Assembly: GCF_050948175.1 (NCBI RefSeq)
Contig: NW_027490115.1
Span: 744,001 to 808,000 of the forward strand
Direction of reading: 5' to 3'
Length of the DNA: 64,000 nt
Source of the DNA: Xylocopa sonorina
Lineage: Eukaryota; Arthropoda; Insecta; Hymenoptera; Apidae
Under the pieces are notes generated by a model, which was not told the DNA's origin, made no database searches, and saw nothing but the letters and a program-made list of their open reading frames with translations. Within the stretch, counting starts at the first letter, position 1. Each line of letters starts with the position of its first letter. Position numbers and translations under genes: made by a program. This document shows, piece after piece, positions 1-13,620 of the stretch.

Positions 1-174
1 ATCGTAGCAATGGATTTCTAATGCTTCTTAAAACGCGATATCGCATCTCATTTCTATGTTTCATGGTAAGATATAATATGATTTGCGAAGTGTCATGTAT
101 TCCTCGTCCACACATCAAATGAATGTAAATGCGACACTTCCTTGCTAGGAAATAGCGTCTGCAGATGTCTAGGT
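1..174 (+). repeat. Reference family A monomer
   Basis: This is one full unit, phased to start at ATCGTAGCAA. Landmarks in the A consensus are the dyad GCGATATCGC at positions 35-44 with a central EcoRV site, an AT-rich tract AAGATATAATATGA at about 68-81, GAAGTGT at about 87-93, ACACTTC at about 110-116 (a 7-bp inverted repeat with GAAGTGT), the palindrome TTCCTTGCAAGGAA at 138-151, and CTACGTATCGTAG spanning the monomer junction. This particular copy carries TGGATT in place of TAGAGTT, TTGCTAGG in place of TTGCAAGG, and CTAGGT in place of CTACGT. Confidence 0.9.
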
Positions 175-1075
175 ATCGTAGAAATAGAGTTCTAATGCTT
201 CTTAAAACGCGATATCGCATCACATTTCTATGTTTCATGGTAAGATATAATATGATTTGCGAAGTGTTATGTATTCCTCGTCTACACTTCAAATGAATGT
301 AAATGCGACACTTACTTGCTAGGAAATAGCGGCTGCAGATGTCTAGGTTTCGTAGCAATAGAGTTCTAATGCTTCTTAAAACGCGATATCGCATCTCATT
401 TCTATGTTTCCTGGTAAGATATAATATGATTTGCGAAGTGTTATGTACTCCTCGTCTACGATTCAAATGAAAGTAAATGCGACACTTCCTTGCAAGGAAA
501 TAGCGATTGCAGATGTCTACGTATCGTAGCAATAGAGTTCATATGATTCTTAAAACGCGATATCGCATCTCATATCTATGTTTCAAGATAAGATATAATA
601 TTCATTGCGAAGTGTTATGCATTCCTCGTCTACGATTCAAATGAAAGTAAATGTGACACTTTCTTGCAAGGAAATAGCGTTTGCAGATGTCTACGTATCG
701 TAGCAATGGATTTCTGATGCTTCTTAAAACGCGATATCGCATCTCATTTCTATGTTTCATGGTAAGATATAATATGATTTGCGAAGTGTCATGTATTCCT
801 CGTCCACACTTCAAATGAATGTAAATGCGACACTTCCTTGCTAGGAAATAGCGTCTGCAGATATCTAGGTATCGTAGAAATAGAGTTCTAATGCTCCTTA
901 AAACGCGATATCGCATCACATTTCTATGTCTCATGCTAAGATATGATATGATTTGCGAAGTGTTATGTATTCCTCGTCTACACTTCAAATGAATGTAAAT
1001 GCGACACTTCCTTGCTAGGAAATAGCGTCTGCAGATGTCTAGGCATCGTAGCAATAGAGTTCTAATGCTTCTTAA
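1..1075 (+). repeat. Duplicated block, left copy (11,098-bp spacing)
   Basis: Bases 1 to about 1075 match 11099 to about 12173 at a constant offset of 11,098 bp, with only a handful of differences that I could find (for example at 273, 349, 859 and 895). The shared content includes the unusual GTCCACACATCAAATG and TTACTTGCTAGGAAATAGCGG variants. The left end is cut by the window, so the true duplicated length is unknown. Confidence 0.9.
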
Positions 1076-1120
1076 AACGCGATATCGCATCACATTTCTA
1101 TGTTTCATGGTAAGATATAA

Positions 1121-2754
1121 TACGATTTGCGAAGTGTTATGCATTCCTCGTCTACGATTCAGATGAATGTAAGTGCGACACTTCCTTGCAAGGAAATAGC
1201 GTTTGCAGATGTCTACGTATCGTAGCAATAGATTTCTTATGATTCTTAAAACGCGATATCGCATCTCATCTATATGTTTCATGGTAAGATATAATATGAT
1301 TTGCGAAGTGTTATGTATTCCTCGTCTACACTTCAAATGAATGTAAATGCGACACTTCCTTGCCTGGAGATAGCGTTTGCAAACGTCTACCTGTTGTAGA
1401 AATAGAGTTCTAATGCTTCTTAAAAAGCGATATCGCATCTCATTTCTATGTTTCATGGTAAGATATAATATGATTTGCGAAGTGTCATGTATTCCTCGCC
1501 TACACTTCAAATGAATGTAAATGCGACACTTCCTTGCAAGGAAATAGCGTTTGCAAACGTCTACCTATCGTAGCAATAGAGTTCTAATGCTTCTTGAAAC
1601 GCGATATCGCATCTCATTTCTATATTTCATGGTAAGATATAATATGATTTGCAAAGTGTCATGTATTCCTCGTCTACACTTCAAATGAATGTAAATGCGA
1701 CACTTCCTTGCAATTAAATAGCGTTTGCAGATGTCTACGTATCGTAGCAATAGAGTTCTTATGATTCTTAAAACGCGATATCGCATCTCATTTCTATGTT
1801 TCATGGTAAGATATAATATGATTTGCGAAGTGTCATGTATTCCTCGTCTACACTTCAAATGAATGTAAATGCGACACTTGCTTGCAAGGAAATAGCGTTT
1901 GCAGATGTCTACGTATCGTAGCAATAGAGTTCTTATGATTCGATATCGCATCTCATTTCTATGTTTCATGGTAAGATATAACATGATTTGCGAAGTGTTA
2001 TGTATTCCTAGTCTACACTTCAAATGAATGTGAATGCGATACTTCCTCGCTAGGAAATAGCGTTTGCATAAGTCTACGTAACGTAGCAATAGAGTTCTAA
2101 TGCTTCTTAAAAAGCGATATAGCATCTCATTTCTATATTTCATGGTAAGATATAATATGATTTGCGAAGTGTTATGCATTCCTCGTCTACACTTCAAATG
2201 AATGTGAATGCGACACTTCCTCGCTAGGAAATAGCGCTTGCAGATGTCTACGTATCGCAGCAATAGATTTCTAATGCTTCTTAAAGCGCGATATCGCATC
2301 TCATTTCTATGTTTCATGGTAAGATGTAATATTCATTGCGATGTGTTATGCATTCCTCGTCTACGATTCAAATGAATGTAAATGCGACACTTCTTTGCAA
2401 GGAAATAGCGCCTGCAGATGTCTAGGTATCGTAGCAATAGAGTTCTAATGCATCTTAAAACGCGATATCGCATCTCATTTCTATGTTTCATGGTATGATG
2501 TAATATTCATTGCGAAGTGTTATGCATTCCTCGTCTACGATTCAAGTGAAAGTAAATGCGACACTTCCTTGCAAGGAAATAGCGATTGCAGATGTCTACG
2601 TATCGTAGCAATAGAGTTCATATGATTCGATATCGCATCTCATTTCTATGTTTCATGGTAAGATATAACATGATTTGCGAAGTGTTATGTATTCCTAGTC
2701 TACACTTCAAATGAATGTGAATGCGATACTTCCTCGCTAGGAAATAGCGTTTGC
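1121..2754 (+). repeat. Family A HOR block P1
   Basis: This block recurs in full or in part as P2 and P3. Its part from about 1300 returns 2,592 bp downstream (15 monomers minus two 9-bp deletions), and its left part returns 1,722 bp downstream. Markers are CTACCTGTTGTAG near 1390, TTGCAATTAAATAGCG near 1709, the 9-bp deletion ATGATTCGATATCG near 1934 and 2630, and TAACGTAGC near 2080. Confidence 0.85.
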
Positions 2755-2842
2755 AGATGTCTACGTATCGAAGCAATAGAGTTCAAATGCTTCTTAAAAC
2801 GCGATATCGCATCTCATTTCTATGTTTCATGGTAAGATATAA

Positions 2843-3590
2843 TACGATTTGCGAAGTGTTATGCATTCCTCGTCTACGATTCAGATGAATGTAAATGCGA
2901 CACTTCCTTGCAAGGAAATAGCGTTTGCAGATGTCTACGTATCGTAGCAATAGAGTTCTTATGATTCTTAAAACGCGATATCGCATCTCATCTATATGTT
3001 TCATGGTAAGATATAATATGATTTGCGAAGTGTTATGTATTCCTCGTCTACACTTCAAATGAATGAAAATGCGACACTTCCTTGCCTGGAGATAGCGTTT
3101 GCAAACGTCTACCTGTTGTAGCAATAGAGTTCTAATGCTTCTTAAAAAGCGATATCGCATCTCATTTCTATGTTTCATGGTAAGATATAATATTATTTGC
3201 GAAGTGTCATGTATTCCTCGTCTACACTTCAAATGAATGTAAATGCGACACTTCCTTGCAAGGAAATAGCGTTTGCAAACGTCTACCTATCGTAGCAATA
3301 GAGTTCTAATGCTTCTTGAAACGCGATATCGCATCCCATTTCTATATTTCATGGTAAGATATAATATGATTTGCAAAGTGTCATGTATTCCTCGTCTACA
3401 CTTCAAATGAATGTAAATGCGACACTTCCTTGCAATTAAATAGCGTTTGCAGATGTCTACGTATCGTAGCAATAGAGTTCTTATGATTCTTAAAACGCGA
3501 TATCGCATCTCATTTCTATGTTTCATGGTAAGATATAACATGATTTGCGAAGTGTTATGTATTCCTAGTCTACACTTCAAATGAATGTGA
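2843..3590 (+). repeat. Family A HOR block P2 (internally shortened)
   Basis: This copy starts like P1 (TACGATTTGCG, then CTACCTGTTGTAGCAATAG at 3109). Around 3480-3550 a monomer begins as P1's 1757 copy and ends as P1's 1935 copy (AGATATAACATGATTTGCG, CCTAGTCTACAC). One monomer has been lost by an exchange within the repeat. P2 and P3 are 870 bp (five monomers) apart. Confidence 0.8.
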
Positions 3591-3872
3591 ATGGGATACT
3601 TCCTCGCTAGGAAATAGCGTTTGCAGATGTCTACGTATCGAAGCAATAGAGTTCAAATGCTTCTTGAAACGCGATATCGCATCTCATTTCTATATTTCAT
3701 GGTAAGATATAATACGATTTGCGAAGTGTTATGCATTCCTCGTCTACGATTCAAATGAAAGTAAATGCGACACTTCCTTGCAAGGAAATAGCGATTGCAG
3801 ATGTCTACGTATCGTAGCAATAGAGTTCATATGATTCTTAAAACGCGATATCGCATCTCATTTCAATGTTTC

Positions 3873-5346
3873 ATGGTAAGATATAATATGATTTGCGAAG
3901 TGTTATGTATTCCTCGTCTACACTTCAAATGAATGAAAATGCGACACTTCCTTGCCTGGAGATAGCGTTTGCAAACGTCTACCTGTTGTAGCAATAGAGT
4001 TCTAATGCTTCTTAAAAAGCGATATCGCATCTCATTTCTATGTTTCATGGTAAGATATAATATTATTTGCGAAGTGTCATGTATTCCTCGTCTACACTTC
4101 AAATGAATGTAAATGCGACACCTCCTTGCAAGGAAATAGCGTTTGCAAACGTCTACCTATTGTAGCAATAGAGTTCTAATGCTTCTTGAAACGCGATATC
4201 GCATCTCATTTCTATATTTCATGGTAAGATATAATATGATTTGCAAAGTGTCATGTATTCCTCGTCTACACTTCAAATGAATGTAAATGCGACACTTCCT
4301 TGCAATTAAATAGCGTTTGCAGATGTCTACGTATCGTAGCAATAGAGTTCTTATGATTCTTAAAACGCGATATCGCATCTCATTTCTATGTTTCATGGTA
4401 AGATATAATATGATTTGCGAAGTGTCATGTATTCCTCGTCTACACTTCAAATGAATGTAAATGCGACACTTGCTTGCAAGGAAATAGCGTTTGCAGATGT
4501 CTACGTATCGTAGCAATAGAGTTCTTATGATTCGATATCGCATCTCATTTCTATGTTTCATGGTAAGATATAACATGATTTGCGAAGTGTTATGTATTCC
4601 TAGTCTACACTTCAAATGAATGTGAATGCGATACTTCCTCGCTAGGAAATAGCGTTTGCATAAGTCTACGTAACGTAGCAATAGAGTTCTAATGCTTCTT
4701 AAAAAGCGATATAGCATCTCATTTCTATATTTCATGGTAAGATATAATATGATTTGCGAAGTGTTATGCATTCCTCGTCTACACTTCAAATGAATGTGAA
4801 TGCGACACTTCCTCGCTAGGAAATAGCGCTTGCAGATGTCTACGTATCGCAGCAATAGATTTCTAATGCTTCTTAAAGCGCGATATCGCATCTCATTTCT
4901 ATGTTTCATGGTAAGATGTAATATTCATTGCGATGTGTTATGCATTCCTCGTCTACGATTCAAATGAATGTAAATGCGACACTTCTTTGCAAGGAAATAG
5001 CGCCTGCAGATGTCTAGGTATCGTAGCAATAGAGTTCTAATGCATCTTAAAACGCGATATCGCATCTCATTTCTATGTTTCATGGTATGATGTAATATTC
5101 ATTGCGAAGTGTTATGCATTCCTCGTCTACGATTCAAGTGAAAGTAAATGCGACACTTCCTTGCAAGGAAATAGCGATTGCAGATGTCTACGTATCGTAG
5201 CAATAGAGTTCATATGATTCGATATCGCATCTCATTTCTATGTTTCATGGTAAGATATAACATGATTTGCGAAGTGTTATGTATTCCTAGTCTACACTTC
5301 AAATGAATGTGAATGCGATACTTCCTCGCTAGGAAATAGCGTTTGC
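3873..5346 (+). repeat. Family A HOR block P3
   Basis: This is a near-identical copy of P1 at an offset of 2,592 bp, including both 9-bp deletions (about 4530 and 5217) and the TAACGTAGC variant. The match stops at about 5346, where TTGCAGATG changes to TTGCAAATG. Confidence 0.85.
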
Positions 5347-6199
5347 AAATGTCTACCTATCGTAGCAGTAGTGTTCTAATGCTTCTTAGAACGCGATATC
5401 GCATCTCATTTCTATGTTTCATGGTAAGATATAATATGATTTGCGAAGTGTTATGTATTCCTCGTCTTCACTTCAATTGAATGTAAATGCGACACTTCCT
5501 TGCAAGGAAATAGCGTTTGCAAACGTCTACCTATCGTAGCAATAGAGTTCTAATGCTTCTTAAAAAGCGATATAGCATCTCATTTCTATATTTCATGGTA
5601 AGATATAATATGATTTGCGAAGTGTTATGTATTCCTCGTCTACACTTCAAATGAATGTAAGTGCGACACTTCCTTGCAAGCAAATAGCGTTTGCAGATGT
5701 CTATGTATCGTAGCAATAGATTTCTAATGCGTCTTAAAACGCGATGTCGCATCTCATTTCTATATTTCATGGTAACATATAATATGATTTGCGAAGTGTC
5801 ATGTATTCCTCGTCTACACTTCAAATGAATGTAAATGTGACACTTCCTTGCAAGGAAATAGCGTCTGCAGATGTCTAGGTATCGTAGCAATAGAGTTCTA
5901 ATGCTTCTTAAAACGCGATATCGCATCTCATTTCTATGTTTCATGGTATGATGTAATATTCATTGCGAAGTGTTATGCATTCCTCGTCTACGATTCAAAT
6001 GAAAGTAAATGCGACACTTCCTTGCAAGGAAATAGCGATTGCAGATGTCTACGTATCGTAGCAATAGAGTTCATATGATTCTTAAAACGCGATATCGCAT
6101 CTCATTTCAATGTTTCATGGTAAGATATAATACGATTTGCGAAGTGTTATGCATTCCTCGTCTACGATTCAGATGAATGTAAATGCGACACTTCCTTGC

Positions 6200-7710
6200 A
6201 AGGAAATAGCGTTTGCAGATGTCTACGTATCGTAGCAATAGAGTTCTTATGATTCTTAAAACGCGATATCGCATCTCATTTCTATGTTTCATGGTAAGAT
6301 ATAATATGATTTGCGAAGTGTTATGTATTCCTTGTCTACACTTCAAATGAATGTAAATGCGACACTTCCTTGCAAGGAAATAGCGTTTGCAGATGTCTAC
6401 GTATCGTAGCAATAGAGTTCTTATGATTCTTAAAACGCGATATCGCATCTCATTTCTATGTTTCATGGTAAGATATAATATGATTTGCGAAGTGTCATGT
6501 ATTCCTCGTCTACACTTCAAATGAATGTAAATGCGACACTTGCTTGCAAGGAAATAGCGTTTGCAGATGTCTACGTATCGTAGCAATAGAGTTCTTATGA
6601 TTCTTAAAACGCGATATCGCATCTCATTTCTATGTTTCATGGTAAGATGTAATATTCATTGCGAAGTGTTATGCATTCCTCGTCTGCGATTCAAATGAAT
6701 GTAAATACGACACTTCCTTGCAAGGAAATAGCGTTTGCAAACGTCTACCTATCGTAGCAATAGAGTTCTAATGCTTCTTAAAACGCGATATCGCATCTCA
6801 TTTTTATATTTCATGGTAAGATATAATATGATTTGCGAAGTGTTATGTATTCCTCGTCTACACTTCAAATGAATGTAAATGCGACACTTCGTTGCAAGCA
6901 AATAGCGTTTGCAGATGTCTATGTATCGTAGCAATAGATTTCTAATGCGTCTTAAAACGTGACATCCGATCTCATTTCTATGTATCATGGTAAGATATAA
7001 TACGATTTGCGAAGTGTCATGTATTCCTCGTCTACAATTCAAATGAATGGAAATGCGACACTTCCTCGCTAGGAAATAGCGCTTTCAGATGTCTACGTAT
7101 CCTAGCAATAGATTTCTAATGCTTCTTAAAGCGCGATATCGCATCTCATTTCTATGTTTCATGGTAAGATGTAATATTCATTGCGAAGTGTTATGCATTC
7201 CTCGTCTGCGATTCAAATGAAAGTAAATACGACACTTCCTTGCAAGGAAATAGCGTTTGCAAACGTTTACCTATCGTAGCAATAGAGTTCTAATGCTTCT
7301 TGAAACGCGATATCGCATCTCATTTCTATATTTCATGGTAAGATATAATATGATTTGCAAAGTGTCATGTATTCCTCGTCTACACTTCAAATGAATGTAA
7401 ATGCGACACTTCCTTGCAAGGAAATAGCGTTTGCAGATGTCTACGTATCGTAGCAATAGAGTTCTTATGATTCTTAAAACGCGATATCGCATCTCATTTC
7501 TATGTTTCATGGTAAGATATAATATGATTTGCGAAGTGTCATGTATTCCTCGTCTACACTTCAAATGAATGTAAATGCGACACTTGCTTGCAAGGAAATA
7601 GCGTTTGCAGATGTCTACGTATCGTAGCAATAGAGTTCTTATGATTCTTAAAACGCGATATCGCATCTCATTTCTATGTTTCATGGTAAGATATAATATG
7701 ATTTGCGAAG
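6200..7710 (+). repeat. Family A hexamer-spaced duplication (1,044 bp)
   Basis: The segment about 6200-6660 returns at about 7250-7700. The marker ACACTTGCTTGCAAGG is at about 6537 and 7581, 1,044 bp (six monomers) apart. Between them lies a diverged monomer with AACGTGACATCCGATCTC near 6957. Confidence 0.7.
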
Positions 7711-8489
7711 TGTCATGTATTCCTCGTCTACATTTCAAGTGAATATAAATGCGACACTTCCTTGCAAGGAAATAGCGTTTGCATATGTCTACGTATCGAA
7801 GCAATAGAGTTCAAATGCTTCTTAAAACGAGATATTGCATCTCACATCTATGTTTCATGATAAGATATAATATTCATTGCGAAGTGATATGCATTCCTCG
7901 TCTACACTTCAAATGAACGTGAATGCGACACTTCCTCGCTAGGAAATAGCGCTTTCAGATGTCTACGTATCGTAGCAATAGATTTCTAATGCTTCTTAAA
8001 GCGCGATATCTCATCTCATTTCTATGTTTCATGGTAAGATGTAATATTCATTGCGAAGTGTTATGCATTCCTCGTCTACGATTCAAATGAATGAAATGCG
8101 ACACTTCCTTGCAAGGAAATAGCGTCTGCAGATGTCTAGGTATCGTAGCAATAGAGTTCTAATGCTTCTTAAAACGCGATATCGCATCTCATTTTTATGT
8201 TTCACGGTAAGGTGTAATATGATTTGCGAAGTGTTATGTATTCCTCGTCTACACTTCAAATGAATGTAAATGCGACACTTCCTTGCAAGGAAATAGCGTT
8301 TGCTGATGTCAACGTATCGAAGCAATAGAGTTCAAATGCTTCTTAAAACGAGATATTGCATCTCATATCTATGTTTCATGATAAGATATAATATACATTG
8401 CGAAATGTTATGCATTCCTCGTCTACGATTCAAATGAAAGTAAATGCGACACTTCCTTGCAAGGAAATAGCAATTGCAGATGTCTACGT

Positions 8490-9185
8490 ATCGTAGCAAT
8501 AGAGTTCATATGATTCTTAAAACGCGATATCGCATCTCATTTCTATGTTTCATGGTAAGATATAACATGATTTGCGAAGTGTTATGTATTCCTAGTCTAC
8601 ACTTCAAATGAATGTGAATGCGATACTTCCTCGCTAGGAAATAGTGTTTGCAGATGTCTACGTATCGTAGCAATAGCTTTCTAGTACTTCCTAAAACGCG
8701 ATATCGCATCTCATTTCTATGTTTCATGGTAAGATATTATATGATTTGCGAAGTGTCATGTATTCCTCGTCTACACTTCAAATGAATGTAAATGCGATAC
8801 TTCCTTGCTAGGAAATAGCGTCTGCAGATGTCTAGGTATCGTAGCAATAGAGTTCATATGATTCTTAAAACGCGATATCGCATCTCATTTCTATGTTTCA
8901 TGGTAAGATATAACATGATTTGCGAAGTGTTATGTATTCCTAGTCTACACTTCAAATGAATGTGAATGCGATACTTCCTCGCTAGGAAATAGTGTTTGCA
9001 GATGTCTACGTATCGTAGCAATAGCTTTCTAGTACTTCCTAAAACGCGATATCGCATCTCATGTCTATGTTTCATGGTAAGATATTATATGATTTGCGAA
9101 GTGTCATGTATTCCTCGTCTACACTTCAAATGAATGTAAATGCGATACTTCCTTGCTAGGAAATAGCGTCTGCAGATGTCTAGGT
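8490..9185 (+). repeat. Family A dimer duplicated in tandem (2 x 348 bp)
   Basis: Two consecutive 348-bp units share GTTCATATGATTC, AGATATAACATG, AATAGTGTTTGC, CTTTCTAGTACTTCC and AGATATTATATG. Only a few bases differ between them (for example CATTTC against CATGTC near 9062). This is a recent local duplication of two monomers. Confidence 0.88.
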
Positions 9186-11098
9186 ATCGTAGCAATAGAG
9201 TTCTAATGCTTCTTAAAACGCGATATCGCATTTCATTTCTATGTTTCATAGTAAGATACAATATGATTTGCGAAGTGTTATGTATTCCTCGTCTACACTT
9301 CATATGAATGTAAATGCGACACTTCCTTGCAAGGAAATAGCGTTTGCAAACGTCTATCTATCGTAGCAATAGAGTTCTAATGCTTCTTAAAAAGCGATAT
9401 AGCATCTCATTTCTATATTTCATAGTAAGATATAATATGATTTGCGAAGTGTTATGTATTCCTCGTCTACACTTCAAATGAATGTAAATGCGACACTTCC
9501 TTGCAAGCAAATAGCGAATGCAGATGTCTATGTATCGTAGCAATAGATCTCTAATGCCTCTTAAAACGTGACATCCGATCTCATTTCTATGTATCATGGT
9601 AAGATATAATACGATTTGCGAAGTGTCATGTATTCCTCGTCTACAATTCAAATGAATGTAAATGCGACACTTCCTCGCTAGGAAATAGCGCTTTCAGATG
9701 TCTACGTATCCTAGCAATAGATTTCTAATGCTTCTTAAAGCGCGATATCGCATCTCATTTCTACGTTTCATGGTAAGATGTAATATTCATTGCGAAGTGT
9801 TATGCATTCCTCGTCTACGATTCAAATGAATGTAAATGCGACACATCCTTGCAAGGAAATAGCGTCTGCAGATGTCTAGGTATCGTAGCAATAGAGATCT
9901 AATGCTTCTTAAAACGCGATATCGCATCTCATTTCTTTGTTTCATGGTAAGATATAATATGATTTGCGAAGTGTTTTGTATCCCTCGTCTACACTTCAAA
10001 TGAATGTAAATGCGGCACTTCTTTGCAAGGAAATAGCGTTTGCAGATGTCTACGTATCGTAGCAATAGAGTTCTTATGATTCTTAAAACGCGATATCGCA
10101 TCACATTACTATGTTTCATGGTAAGATATGATATGATTGCGAAGTGTTATGTATTCCTCGTCTACACTTCAAATGAATGTGAATGCGACACTTCCTCGCT
10201 AGGAAATAGCGTTTGCAGATGTCTACGTATCGTAGCAGTAGAGTTCTAATGCTTCTTAAAACGCGATATCGCATCTCATTTCTATGTTTCATGGTAAGAT
10301 ATAATATGATTTGCGAAGTGTTATGTATTCCTCGACTACACATCAAATGAATGTAAATGCGACACTTCCTTGCAAGGAAATAGCGTTTGCAGATGTCTAC
10401 GTATCGTAGCAATAGAGTTCTTATGATCCTTAAAACGCGATATCGCATCTCATTTCTATGTTTCATGGTAAGGTATAATATGATTTGCGAAGTGTTATAT
10501 ATCCGTCGTCTACACTTCAAATGAATGTAAATGCGACACTTCCTTGCAAGGAAATAGCGTTTGCTGATATCTACGTATCGAAGAAATAGATTTCAAATGC
10601 TTCTTAAGACGAGATATTGCATCTCATATCTACGTTTCATGATAAGATATAATATTCATTGCGAAGTGTTATGCATTCCTCGTCTACGATTCAAATGAAA
10701 GTAAATGCGACACTTCCTTGCAAGGAAATAACGATTGCAGATGTCTACGTATCGTAGCAATAGAGTTCATATGATACTTAAAACGCGATATCGCATCTCA
10801 TATCTATGTTTCAAGATAAGATATAATATTCATTGCGAAGTGTTATGCATTCCTCGTCTACGATTCAAATGAAAGTAAATGCGACACTTCGTTGCAAGGA
10901 AATAGCGATTGCAGATGTCTACGTATCGTAGCAATAGAGTTCTAAAGCTTCTTAAAACGCGATATCGCATCTCATTTCTATGTTTCATGGTAAGATATAA
11001 TATGATTTGCGAAGTGTTATGTATTCCTTGTCTATACTTCAAATGAATGTAAATGCGACACTTTCTTGCAAGGAAATAGCGTTTGCAGATGTCTACGT

Positions 11099-12173
11099 AT
11101 CGTAGCAATGGATTTCTAATGCTTCTTAAAACGCGATATCGCATCTCATTTCTATGTTTCATGGTAAGATATAATATGATTTGCGAAGTGTCATGTATTC
11201 CTCGTCCACACATCAAATGAATGTAAATGCGACACTTCCTTGCTAGGAAATAGCGTCTGCAGATGTCTAGGTATCGTAGAAATAGAGTTCTAATGCTTCT
11301 TAAAACGCGATATCGCATCACATTTCTATGTTTCATGGTAAGATATAATATGATTTGCGAAGTGTTATGTATTTCTCGTCTACACTTCAAATGAATGTAA
11401 ATGCGACACTTACTTGCTAGGAAATAGCGGCTGCAGATGTCTAGGTATCGTAGCAATAGAGTTCTAATGCTTCTTAAAACGCGATATCGCATCTCATTTC
11501 TATGTTTCCTGGTAAGATATAATATGATTTGCGAAGTGTTATGTACTCCTCGTCTACGATTCAAATGAAAGTAAATGCGACACTTCCTTGCAAGGAAATA
11601 GCGATTGCAGATGTCTACGTATCGTAGCAATAGAGTTCATATGATTCTTAAAACGCGATATCGCATCTCATATCTATGTTTCAAGATAAGATATAATATT
11701 CATTGCGAAGTGTTATGCATTCCTCGTCTACGATTCAAATGAAAGTAAATGTGACACTTTCTTGCAAGGAAATAGCGTTTGCAGATGTCTACGTATCGTA
11801 GCAATGGATTTCTGATGCTTCTTAAAACGCGATATCGCATCTCATTTCTATGTTTCATGGTAAGATATAATATGATTTGCGAAGTGTCATGTATTCCTCG
11901 TCCACACTTCAAATGAATGTAAATGCGACACTTCCTTGCTAGGAAATAGCGTCTGCAGATGTCTAGGTATCGTAGAAATAGAGTTCTAATGCTTCTTAAA
12001 ACGCGATATCGCATCACATTTCTATGTCTCATGCTAAGATATGATATGATTTGCGAAGTGTTATGTATTCCTCGTCTACACTTCAAATGAATGTAAATGC
12101 GACACTTCCTTGCTAGGAAATAGCGTCTGCAGATGTCTAGGTATCGTAGCAACAGAGTTCTAATGCTTCTTAA
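11099..12173 (+). repeat. Duplicated block, right copy (11,098-bp spacing)
   Basis: This is the second copy of the window's first 1.07 kb. After about 12140 it diverges by clustered changes (CAACAG, a lost A in TTAAACGCG, GTCTCATGCTAAG), which marks the right breakpoint inside a monomer. Confidence 0.9.
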
Positions 12174-12924
12174 ACGCGATATCGCATCACATTTCTATGT
12201 CTCATGCTAAGATATAATATGATTTGCGAAGTGTTATGTATTCCTCGTCTACACTTCAAGTGAATGTAAATGCGACACTTCCTTGCTAGGAAATAGCGTC
12301 TGCAGATGTCTAGGTATCGTAGCAATAGAGTTCTAATGCTTCTTAAAACGCGATATCGCATCACATTTCTATGTTTCATGCTAAGATATAATATGATTTG
12401 CGAAGTGTTATGTATTCCTCGTCTACACATCAAATGAATGTAAATGCGACACTTCCTTGCAAGGAATTAGCGTTTGCAGATGTCTACGTATCGTAGCAAT
12501 AGAGTTCTTATGATTCTTAAAACGCGATATCGCATCTCATTTCTATGTTTCGTGGTAAGATATAATATGATTTGCGAAGTGTCATGTATTCCTCGTCCAA
12601 GCTTCAAATGAATGTAAATGCGACACTTCCTTGCATGGAAATAGCGTTTGCAGATGTCTACGTATCGTAGCAATAGAGTTCTTGTGATTCTTAAAACGCG
12701 ATATCGGATCTCATTTCTATGTTTCATGGTAAGATATAATATGATTTGCGAAGTGTCATGTATTCCTCGTCCAAGCTTCAAATGAATGTAAATGCGACAC
12801 TTCCTTGCAAGGAAATAGCGTTTGCAGATGTCTACGTATCGTAGCAATAGAGTTCTTGTGATTCTTAAAACGCGATATCGGATCTCATTTCTATGTTTCA
12901 TGGTAAGATATAATATGATTTGCG

Positions 12925-13620
12925 AAGTGTTATGTATTCCTCGCCTACACTTCAAATGAATGTAAATGCGACACTTCTTTGCAAGGAAATAGCGTTTGCA
13001 GATGTCTACGTATCGTAACAATAGAGTTCTTATGATTCATAAAACGCGATATCGCATCACATTTCTATGTTTCGTGGTAAAATATAATATGATTTGCGGA
13101 GTGTTATGTATTCCTCGTCTACACTTCAAATGAATGTGAATGCGACACTTCCTCGCTAGGAAATAGCGTTTGCAGATGTCTACGTATCGTAGCAGTAGTG
13201 TTCTAATGCTCCTTAAAACGCAATATAGCATCTCATTCCTATGTTTCATGGTTAGATATAATATGATTTGCGAAGTGTTATGTATTCCTCGCCTACACTT
13301 CAAATGAATGTAAATGCGACACTTCTTTGCAAGGAAATAGCGTTTGCAGATGTCTACGTATCGTAACAATAGAGTTCTTATGATTCATAAAACGCGATAT
13401 CGCATCACATTTCTATGTTTCGTGGTAAAATATAATATGATTTGCGGAGTGTTATGTATTCCTCGTCTACACTTCAAATGAATGTGAATGCGACACTTCC
13501 TCGCTAGGAAATAGCGTTTGCAGATGTCTACGTATCGTAGCAGTAGTGTTCTAATGCTCCTTAAAACGCGATATCGCATCTCATTCCTATGTTTCATGGT
13601 TAGATATAATATGATTTGCG
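12925..13620 (+). repeat. Family A dimer duplicated in tandem (2 x 348 bp)
   Basis: CCTCGCCTACAC, TATCGTAACAATAG, GATTCATAAAACGCG, TTTCGTGGTAAAATATA, GATTTGCGGAGTG and CATTCCTATG all recur at 348-bp spacing. Just upstream, GGATCTCATTTC variants at about 12706 and 12880 show a single-monomer (174-bp) duplication. Confidence 0.85.
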
